Part shown: positions 8,931 through 15,721 of the stretch, in pieces
Layout: each line of letters opens with the position of its first letter
How positions within the stretch are numbered: the first letter of the stretch is position 1
DNA from: DAOUJH01 sp965116555
Lineage (GTDB): Bacteria; Chloroflexota; Dehalococcoidia; Lucifugimonadales; QGNO01
Length of the DNA stretch: 64,000 bases
Direction of reading: 5' to 3'
Assembly: GCA_965116555.1 (NCBI GenBank)
Contig: OZ220698.1
Span: forward strand, 1,922,001 to 1,986,000
Translations under genes and position numbers: made by a program
The notes under the pieces: generated by a model
What the model was told of the DNA's origin: nothing
Seen by the model: only the letters and a program-made list of their open reading frames with translations
Database searches by the model: none

Positions 8931-9809
8931 GTGGAACTCAAAGAGCTACGTACGTTTACCACGGCTGCAAAGCTTCGCAGCATATCCAAGGCCGCCGAGC
9001 AGCTTGAAATCGGGCAGCCGACCGCCACAACCCACATCAAGAAGCTGGAGGATGAGATAGGGACTCTCCTGTTTGACCGCGTGAAGCGTCCCATCCAGCT
9101 AACCCTGGCCGGGGCCACCCTTTCCAGGCTGGCAACCCCACTGTTGGACGGCATCCAGGACCTGGTAGCGCAAACCGCGGCGGAAGAGGAGGACGGGCCG
9201 GTGAACGTGGCCGCCATCCACGTGGTGATCTCACACCTGCTCCTTCCCGTGGTGGCTTCCTTCCATGCCCAGTTCCCCCGGTCGCGCCTGCAAATACGGC
9301 CCGGTCACACCAGGGAGATTCTCCAGATGCTCAAGGACGGTGAGGTAGACCTGGGCATAGCGGTGCACAATTCAATCAGCGATGAGTTTGACTTTGTGCC
9401 CATGTTCCCCTACGAACGGGTCCTCATGGCGCCGCTGGGACATCCCATCCTGGAGGAAGAGATAACTTCCCTGGAACAGATCACCAGGTGGCCCCTGGTG
9501 CTCATGGGGCCCCAGACATTGACCCGCACCGTCCTTGAAGAGGAACTGCGACGCAAAGGGCTCAACTACGACCTGGCGCTTGAGCTGGACGACCTGGACA
9601 TGATCAAGAGGTACGTTGCGACGGGTATCGGCATCTCCATAGGGCCCCGCTTCGCCATAGATGCAGACGACCACAAGAGACTGGGGATCTACAGCCTGAT
9701 GAACTTGCTTCCCGTGGAGCAAGCGGGGATTCTGACCCTGCGTGGCAAGTCTCTCTCCAAGCCGGCGCGCAACTTCATTGCTGTGACCAAGGAAACACTG
9801 GGGAAATAA
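8931..9809 (+). CDS. LysR-family transcriptional regulator
   Basis: The 292-residue protein starts with the winged helix-turn-helix typical of LysR (ELKELRTFTTAAKL, then SISKAAEQLEIGQPTATTHIKKLE), followed by a two-lobed effector domain from about residue 90 (HARFPRSRL-like region through GIGISIGPRFAI). The GTG at 8931 is chosen because the family begins exactly here and GGAGG lies 8 bases upstream; a longer frame from 8889 has no ribosome site. It ends one base before the stop of the convergent racemase-family gene. Likely targets are the divergent small gene and possibly the asparagine/peptide operon. Confidence 0.9.
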   Translation: MELKELRTFTTAAKLRSISKAAEQLEIGQPTATTHIKKLEDEIGTLLFDRVKRPIQLTLAGATLSRLATPLLDGIQDLVAQTAAEEEDGPVNVAAIHVVISHLLLPVVASFHAQFPRSRLQIRPGHTREILQMLKDGEVDLGIAVHNSISDEFDFVPMFPYERVLMAPLGHPILEEEITSLEQITRWPLVLMGPQTLTRTVLEEELRRKGLNYDLALELDDLDMIKRYVATGIGISIGPRFAIDADDHKRLGIYSLMNLLPVEQAGILTLRGKSLSKPARNFIAVTKETLGK

Positions 9810-9810
9810 G

Positions 9811-10575
9811 TTACTTTGCCAGAACTGGCATGGCGGCCAAGAGCCTGCCGAGTCCACTCACCGGCGTGGTGACTCCTATCATCTGCAGAGCCATCCAGAT
9901 GGTGGCCTGGTTCACCGTAACAACGTTCTTCTCCAAGCGGCGCTCCAGCTCATCCACCACTTCCAGGGAACGCCAGGCCGTGCCCGGCAGGAAAACGGTA
10001 TCGGCCTCCTGGGACGCCGTCCGGGTAACGAAATCAACGATCACCCTGGGGTCCTGGTTGCCAATGATCCCGTGATGCGTGCGCTGCTGCATCTCAGGCT
10101 CGCCCTCGGCGCTTGCTACCTGGAAGCCCGCCGCCTCCAGAATCGGCCTCAGCCCCTGGTCCAGAAGCGTCGCCCCGTAGGGGCCGGCCACGCTGACCAC
10201 CCTGGCGTCCAATCGCCTCATTGCCTCCACAGAGGCTTCCGTCGCGGTAACCGCCGGAACTCCTCCGGACGCCTCCTGGATCTGTGCTGAGATTTCACGG
10301 CTGTACTGTATGCTGCCCGTACGGTAGGTGCCGCTGGTGCAAGCATACGCTATGACCTCCACTCCTGCGCTGGCAACGTATCTGGCGGCGCGGTCTATGT
10401 CGGCGTTCATGTCCATGAGCTCTATGCCGTCGCCGCCGCCCGGCGCGGAAGGTCCTTCCAGCCACAGGCGTTCAGCGTGAACCGTGACGCCTTCGGGCAC
10501 GGCGCTATTGAAGTCGGGCTCCACCACCTGATTAGTAGAGGGGAGCAGAACTCCTATTCGTCTTGGTATAGCCAT
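9811..10575 (-). CDS. Asp/Glu racemase superfamily protein (maleate isomerase/arylmalonate decarboxylase-like)
   Basis: The 254-residue protein opens with IGVLLPSTNQVVEPDF, the signature of the maleate cis-trans isomerase branch. The first catalytic cysteine is present at residue 79 (YACTSGTY). The second position, normally Cys, is glycine at residue 198 (FLPGTAWRSL). Two-cysteine members act as racemases or isomerases, while one-cysteine members such as arylmalonate decarboxylase catalyse decarboxylation, but in that enzyme it is the other cysteine that remains. It is the last gene of the operon 15409 to 9811, directly after asparaginase, so an aspartate- or maleate-related substrate is plausible. 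Confidence 0.82.
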   Translation of the reverse strand: MAIPRRIGVLLPSTNQVVEPDFNSAVPEGVTVHAERLWLEGPSAPGGGDGIELMDMNADIDRAARYVASAGVEVIAYACTSGTYRTGSIQYSREISAQIQEASGGVPAVTATEASVEAMRRLDARVVSVAGPYGATLLDQGLRPILEAAGFQVASAEGEPEMQQRTHHGIIGNQDPRVIVDFVTRTASQEADTVFLPGTAWRSLEVVDELERRLEKNVVTVNQATIWMALQMIGVTTPVSGLGRLLAAMPVLAK

Positions 10576-10584
10576 AGCGTCACC

Positions 10585-11595
10585 TCAATAGGTATCGAAC
10601 ATATTCTGGATGCACTCTATGTCGCTGGTCGTTGACAGGGCCAGCATGAGGAGAATACGGGCCTTCTGAGCGCTTAGATTGTCTCCCGATATGATGCCGC
10701 TCTCCCTGCTGCGGTTGGTGGGGATAACGCGGCCCGCCCCGGCGCGAGTGGTCATCACCACTACCGCACCCGCCTTGCGAGCCTCCACTAGGGCGTCGTT
10801 CCAGTCGGGGGCGCCCGCGCCGCCGCCCGTGCCCGCGGCGACTATACCCGGGACCTTGGCATCTATGAGAGCCCTAATCAGGAGGCCGTCGCCGCCGGCC
10901 ACCGCATACACAACCTCCACACGCGGCAGCTCGGCGATGGCGGATACGTCGAACTCCGTCTGATGGGTGTGCTTGCGAGTCGACTCGCGGTAGAACACCG
11001 GCTTTAGGTCGGAATCCAGGTAGCCCAGCATGCCCAGATCTCGTGAGCCAAAGGTCTGAATCCGGTACGAGTTCTGCTTTGTGACCTCGCGAGCCGCTTG
11101 GATCTCGTCGTTGAGCATTATCATGACGCCCTTATCGCGCGCTTCTTGCGAACCCGCCAGTATGATGGAGCCCAGCAGGTTGTTGTCGGCATCGGTGCCC
11201 AGGGCCGAGGGCGGCCTCATCGAGCCGGTGACCACCAACGGTTTGTCGCTTTTAACCGTTAGATGGAGGAAGAACGCCGTCTCTTCCATGGTGGAGGTGC
11301 CGTGAGTGAGCACAATGCCGTCCACCTCCGGCTCATTATGGAAGATGCCGTTGATGTGTCGGGCCAGCTCCAGCCACTCAGGGGCGCCGATTGCCATGCT
11401 CGGCGTCTGCAAGACCTGCTCCGCCTCCACCCTGGCGTATCTTGCCGCCTCCGGTATGCGCTCCAGGTTCTGCTGAACGTCCAGGTTCTGGCCGCCCAGC
11501 CAGTACTGGACAAGCTCCAGGCGTGGCGATCCCCAGGATGCTATGGTCCCTCCCGTGCCAAGGAGCTTGACGAATGGAAGACGGTCAGAGGCCAA
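10585..11595 (-). CDS. L-asparaginase family protein
   Basis: The 336-residue protein hydrolyses asparagine or a related amide to aspartate and ammonia. The nucleophile loop LLGTGGTIAS (Thr17) and the second motif VLTHGTSTMEETAFFL are clear, and Lys173 stands in AAREVTKQ. The residue after the second catalytic Thr (Thr100) is usually Asp in bacterial asparaginases; here it is Ser101, a change seen in some relatives that may shift specificity. No signal peptide, so probably cytoplasmic. The start is TTG, fixed by TAGGAGGTAACC just upstream. It lies 43 bases after a peptide permease gene, suggesting that the imported compound is an Asn-containing peptide or an amide. Confidence 0.85.
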   Translation of the reverse strand: MASDRLPFVKLLGTGGTIASWGSPRLELVQYWLGGQNLDVQQNLERIPEAARYARVEAEQVLQTPSMAIGAPEWLELARHINGIFHNEPEVDGIVLTHGTSTMEETAFFLHLTVKSDKPLVVTGSMRPPSALGTDADNNLLGSIILAGSQEARDKGVMIMLNDEIQAAREVTKQNSYRIQTFGSRDLGMLGYLDSDLKPVFYRESTRKHTHQTEFDVSAIAELPRVEVVYAVAGGDGLLIRALIDAKVPGIVAAGTGGGAGAPDWNDALVEARKAGAVVVMTTRAGAGRVIPTNRSRESGIISGDNLSAQKARILLMLALSTTSDIECIQNMFDTY

Positions 11596-11638
11596 GGTTA
11601 CCTCCTACTAGAGACGATGGGGTTGGTGCGGGCAGATG

Positions 11639-12538
11639 TTATCTGCCGCGCAGCTTGGGGTCAAGGACGTCGCGCAAAGCATCACCGAAGACGTTGATGC
11701 CAAAGACGACGAGGGACAGCGCCGCACCGGGGAAGATGCCTATCCACGGCGCGCCTGAGAAGTAAGCCTGCGTATCGCCGCTGAGCATAGCGCCCCAAGA
11801 GACGATGTGCGACGGCGTACCCACGCCGAGGAAGCTGAGGGAGGCCTCGATTATGATCATCGTGCCCACGGAAGCGGTGGATATCACCATGAGCGAGGCG
11901 AATGTGTTGGGCAGCACGTGGAGCAGCATGATGCGAATATTGGATGCACCGATGGCGCGAGCCGCTTCCACGTAAGGATATTCCTTGATTCCTAGGGTAA
12001 CGGAGCGCACCACCCTGGTGAATCGAGGTGTGAATATGATGGCGAGGGCAAGAATGATGTTGTTGAGCGACTGTCCGAAAGCCGCCATCAAAGCAATGGC
12101 CAAGAGCAGGGAGGGAAACGCGGAGAGAGCGTCTATGAAGCGTTGCACCAGCAGGTCATAGTAGCCGCCGAAAAAGCCGCTGGTTACCCCTATGGCGGAC
12201 CCTAGTATGGAGGCGCCGGCAACGGCCAGCAAGCCAACGTACAAGGAGACCCTGGCGCCCAGTATGATGCGAGTTAGGATGTCACGTCCCAGCACGTCAG
12301 TGCCAAACCAGTAGGTTGAGTTGGGAGACTCCAGGATAGCAAACGCGTTTGCCTTCAGGGGATCATGGGGAGTGAAGTTTGGCCCAACGATGCCAATGAC
12401 GGCGGCAACGAACAGTATGCCTAGTCCGGTTGCACCCAGTGGCTTCTGCTTAATGAACCTCTTGGTGCTTTCGAGCCAGCGCGACCACAACGGCCTGCTC
12501 CTGGCAGTCCATACTCCTGCTGTTTGTTCTCTAGCCAT
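11639..12538 (-). CDS. ABC transporter permease, DppC type
   Basis: The 299-residue protein has an N-terminal cytoplasmic arm, a first helix near residue 38-55 and the OppC/DppC-type segment HDPLKANAFAILESPN, then a periplasmic region and five more helices. The inner-membrane signature ARAIGASNIRIMLLHVLPNT is the EAA loop (E-A-A-x3-G) that contacts the ATPase subunit. It follows the DppB-type gene after 10 bases and precedes the asparaginase gene. No ATP-binding subunit is encoded in the cluster, so the ATPases must be elsewhere. Confidence 0.9.
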   Translation of the reverse strand: MAREQTAGVWTARSRPLWSRWLESTKRFIKQKPLGATGLGILFVAAVIGIVGPNFTPHDPLKANAFAILESPNSTYWFGTDVLGRDILTRIILGARVSLYVGLLAVAGASILGSAIGVTSGFFGGYYDLLVQRFIDALSAFPSLLLAIALMAAFGQSLNNIILALAIIFTPRFTRVVRSVTLGIKEYPYVEAARAIGASNIRIMLLHVLPNTFASLMVISTASVGTMIIIEASLSFLGVGTPSHIVSWGAMLSGDTQAYFSGAPWIGIFPGAALSLVVFGINVFGDALRDVLDPKLRGR

Positions 12539-12548
12539 GTGCTCTAAA

Positions 12549-13508
12549 TCATCCGTACCTTATGCGGGGATCCAACCAGGCGTACATGAGGTCTACTATA
12601 AGATTGGCTACCAGCGCAATCATGGCAAAGTACATGATGTACACCTGAATAGCGGGAAGGTCCCTGGAGTTGAGGGCAGTGATCAAGCCGCGCCCCACGC
12701 CGGGAATATTGAATATACTCTCTATGATCACGGTGCCGGAGAAAAGAAAGCCTATCTGAGTCCCGCCTACAGTGATCACAGGCAGTAGCGCATTGCGCAC
12801 GGCGTGGCGCAGGACAACCGCTTTCTCTCCCAGGCCCTTGGCTCTTGCCGTTCTTACGTAGTCCTCACGCAGGACTTCCAGCAGCTGGGCTCGCGTCATC
12901 CTCACCAGCAGTCCGCTGGAAGCGAAGCCGAGGGCTATGGCGGGAAATATGAGCTGCTGAAAACTCTTGACAGGCTCCTGCCAGAGGTGGACGAACCCCA
13001 GGGGCGTCGACCAAGAGAATAGGACGGAAAGGAACAGCACGACCAGCAGCGCCACAAAGAAGCTGGGCATTGCCAGCCCCAAGATAGCGAACCCCCGCAA
13101 GATATAGTCCACAAAGCTATCCTGGCGCACCGCGGCAAGGACACCTATCGGTATGGAGATGACGCATATCACTATCATGCTGAACATGGCGAGCTGCACC
13201 GTGATAGGCAGCTGGCGCTTGATCTGGTCCGCGATTGAAAGGCGGGTAACGAACGATTTGCCAAGGTCGGCGCGGACGAAGTCCCACATCCAATCGACAT
13301 ACTGCACGTAGATGGGTTCGTTTAGTCCCATCTGCTCTCTGAGAGCCTCAGCCTCCTCCGGGGTATAGGTCAACTCGCCGGATGGGCCGGAGAGTATCAA
13401 AGCGGCAATGTCCCCCGGGATGATGCGCAGCAGGACGAACACCGCAATGGATACAGCAAGTAGCGTGGGTATGAATAGAATCAGCCTTCTTAGTACGTAT
13501 TTTCTCAT
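12549..13508 (-). CDS. ABC transporter permease, DppB type
   Basis: The 319-residue protein starts MRKYVLRRLILFIPTLLAV, the standard DppB/OppB start, with the conserved DPRIRYG end. Six helices are visible and the EAA loop reads VRTARAKGLGEKAVVLRHAVRNAL. It pairs with the DppC-type gene downstream to form the membrane channel for peptides or similar solutes. No good Shine-Dalgarno sequence precedes the ATG at 13508; instead a long perfect palindrome lies 26 bases upstream, which may lower expression relative to the binding protein gene. Confidence 0.9.
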   Translation of the reverse strand: MRKYVLRRLILFIPTLLAVSIAVFVLLRIIPGDIAALILSGPSGELTYTPEEAEALREQMGLNEPIYVQYVDWMWDFVRADLGKSFVTRLSIADQIKRQLPITVQLAMFSMIVICVISIPIGVLAAVRQDSFVDYILRGFAILGLAMPSFFVALLVVLFLSVLFSWSTPLGFVHLWQEPVKSFQQLIFPAIALGFASSGLLVRMTRAQLLEVLREDYVRTARAKGLGEKAVVLRHAVRNALLPVITVGGTQIGFLFSGTVIIESIFNIPGVGRGLITALNSRDLPAIQVYIMYFAMIALVANLIVDLMYAWLDPRIRYG

Positions 13509-13534
13509 AGCGTGTCGTAAAAGGCTAAAGAGTC

Positions 13535-13568
13535 GAGCCTACAGGCGCTTCGAAGCGCCTGTAGGCTC
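13535..13568. repeat. 34-bp perfect palindrome between binding-protein and permease genes
   Basis: The 34 bases form a perfect inverted repeat centred on TTCGAA at 13549-13554, with arms GAGCCTACAGGCGC and its complement. In RNA it would fold into a very stable hairpin with almost no loop. It lies in the 89-base gap inside the ABC operon, where hairpins commonly protect the upstream message or cause partial termination. No T-tract follows. Confidence 0.8.
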
Positions 13569-13597
13569 TGAACTTCTATATCGCTTAGCTCAGACTA

Positions 13598-15409
13598 CTA
13601 AGACTGGTCCAGCCACAGCGTTTCGTAGCTGAAGTTGGAGCCGTCGAGCACCGGGGGAGTGTAGTTCCTCCAGTTGCCCCTGTGCGGCTGCTGCAAGGCA
13701 GGCCTTATGGTGCCCAGCATGAAGTTGTCCGCTATGGCCAGCTGAGCCATTTGCCTCAATATAGGCGCGCGCTCTTCCAGGCTCTGTAGAGCGGTCTGCT
13801 GATCATGCAGTTCCTTCCAGCCGTCGGGCAGATGGCCCGTGCGGTTCCGGCTGCCGTCCTCAAAGAGGAAGAAGATGTTGGTGTGATAGACATCCGGGTC
13901 AACGAACGTCGCCCCTACGCTGTCCGAGAAGATGTCGAAGTCGTATGACTCAAGCTGGGCAGACCTGGTGGCCCAGTCCAACTTGATGACCTCTACGTCA
14001 ATGTAGATCTCGCTCAGCAGCGTCTGCAAGGCTTCGTTTTCCCGCAGGCCCTGTCCCGCAGGGGCGCTTAGCGTGGTGGTCTTGAGCCTGTTATCCGGAC
14101 CGTAGCCAAGCCCTTCCATGAGTTGCTTGGCCAGCTCTATCTCCGGACCCTTGTCTTCGTTCCTGGCGAAACCTTCAAACTGACGCCACTGGTCTTCGGT
14201 GTATATCCATTCCCAGCCTACGTAGTAGGGCGGTGAAAGGAAGCCAATGTCGTCAAAGGCCAGCTTGTTGACTATGTCGCGGTCAACGGCCAGGTTGATG
14301 GCGCGGCGCAGCGTGTCAGCGGCGGGGTCGCCAGGAGGTCCGAACGGCTCACGCCGTGTGTTGATCTGGTAGCTTCTGTAGCCAATGGTTACCAGGTGCG
14401 GGACCACGGTATCCGGCAGGTCGGCAACGATGGAATCAACGTTGGCCTTGCCGAAGCACACCCAGGTGCAACTGGTGTGGATCTGTCCCGACTTGAAGGC
14501 GGCTACTCTGGCCGACTCGTCCGGTACGGCAAAGATATCAATGCCGTCCAGGTAGGGAAGGCCCTCACGGAAGTAGTTCTCGTTTCGCTCGACCTTGAAG
14601 AAGTTGTCTATCTCAAAGGACTCGAACTTAAACGGCCCAAACTCTCCGCCCAGCTCGCCTTCCGCTGGGTTGAGGTCCCTGTTCTCCGGCTCCTCCGTGT
14701 CTATGGGCGTGATGTAGGTGTCAGCGTGGAATACCACGAAACCACCGGTCATGCAGGGGATGAAGGCCGCTCTTGGGCCTACCAGCCTGATCAGAATGGT
14801 CTTGTCATCTATGACCTCAGCGCCGGGGTTTGCTGCCATAGCCATGCTGTCGCCCTCATAGATGGGAGCAACATAGTTGCGAACACAGCCCTGGCGGCGT
14901 ACGGAGACGCCGTTTATCCTCTCAACGTAGCGGAGCATGTTGGCATAGATGTCGTCCGCATCGAGAGCGTTGCCTTCGTGGTCCACTGCGTCACGCAGTG
15001 TAAACGTGTACTCTGATCCGTCACCGCTGATCTCCCAGGACTCGGCAAGGTCGCCTTCGGCGCCTGTCCTGGTATCCAGCGGAATCCTAACCAGCTGGCT
15101 AAACAGGTTGCCCACCATGCCAAGCTGCAACCCGTATCCGGCCCGGCTGTTGTGCGGATCGAAAATGTTAATGTTTACCTCTGACTTACCAATACGCCCG
15201 CCGTACTGAGGCTCATCACCCGTGGGCGCCATAGTGGGCTCCGCCGTTGCCGTGGGCTGCGCCACGACGGTGGGAAGAGCCGGTAACGGCGTGGCCGTCG
15301 GCGTGGCCGTCGGCTCCGCCTCCTCAGCAGAGCCGCAGGCCAATACAGTCAAGAGGCCAACGGCAATACCCACTGCGAGGAGCCGTCTCGCTAGTTTTCC
15401 TGATAACAT
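13598..15409 (-). CDS. ABC transporter substrate-binding lipoprotein, family 5
   Basis: The 603-residue lipoprotein starts with MLSGKLARRLL and has the lipobox LLTVLAC. A Thr/Pro/Ala-rich linker of about 35 residues follows, then the SBP_bac_5 fold (FDPHNSRAG, LAESWEISGDGSEYTFTLRD, DTLRRAINLAVDRDIV). The longer frame reaches 15460, but the ATG at 15409 is preferred because GAGGGGGT lies just upstream and the signal peptide begins there. It is the first gene of the operon with two permeases, asparaginase and a racemase-family enzyme. Such proteins bind peptides of varied length. An 8-bp stem-loop lies 62 bases upstream of the start. Confidence 0.9.
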   Translation of the reverse strand: MLSGKLARRLLAVGIAVGLLTVLACGSAEEAEPTATPTATPLPALPTVVAQPTATAEPTMAPTGDEPQYGGRIGKSEVNINIFDPHNSRAGYGLQLGMVGNLFSQLVRIPLDTRTGAEGDLAESWEISGDGSEYTFTLRDAVDHEGNALDADDIYANMLRYVERINGVSVRRQGCVRNYVAPIYEGDSMAMAANPGAEVIDDKTILIRLVGPRAAFIPCMTGGFVVFHADTYITPIDTEEPENRDLNPAEGELGGEFGPFKFESFEIDNFFKVERNENYFREGLPYLDGIDIFAVPDESARVAAFKSGQIHTSCTWVCFGKANVDSIVADLPDTVVPHLVTIGYRSYQINTRREPFGPPGDPAADTLRRAINLAVDRDIVNKLAFDDIGFLSPPYYVGWEWIYTEDQWRQFEGFARNEDKGPEIELAKQLMEGLGYGPDNRLKTTTLSAPAGQGLRENEALQTLLSEIYIDVEVIKLDWATRSAQLESYDFDIFSDSVGATFVDPDVYHTNIFFLFEDGSRNRTGHLPDGWKELHDQQTALQSLEERAPILRQMAQLAIADNFMLGTIRPALQQPHRGNWRNYTPPVLDGSNFSYETLWLDQS

Positions 15410-15470
15410 ATGCACCCCCTCTATATTTTTAGGGACTTGGACTCTCCCAGCTTGAGACAATCCAAGTTAT

Positions 15471-15491
15471 GCCGACACCCTATGTGTCGGC
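15471..15491. promoter_or_regulatory. Stem-loop upstream of the peptide-uptake operon
   Basis: GCCGACAC at 15471-15478 pairs with GTGTCGGC at 15484-15491 around a 5-base loop. It stands upstream of the binding-protein start at 15409, in the divergent 312-base gap that separates it from the permease fusion at 15722. It could be an operator or a leader hairpin. Nothing else recognisable was seen in the gap. Confidence 0.4.
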
Positions 15492-15721
15492 AAGTGACAG
15501 GAAATGTACATATCATGCCCGCAATTGTCAAGTGGTTACGCCCAGCAATCCCAAAATATCGCGACGCACAACATAGCTCCCATCACTACGCTTTTCCATA
15601 CGAACGGAGTCCAGTACTGGATTCATTGAGAAACGACCCGTTCACTATTTGACACCGTAAAGGGACGCATGTAGCTTAAATCATCACCGTATACGGCTTT
15701 GACCGTGGGAAAACAACTCTT

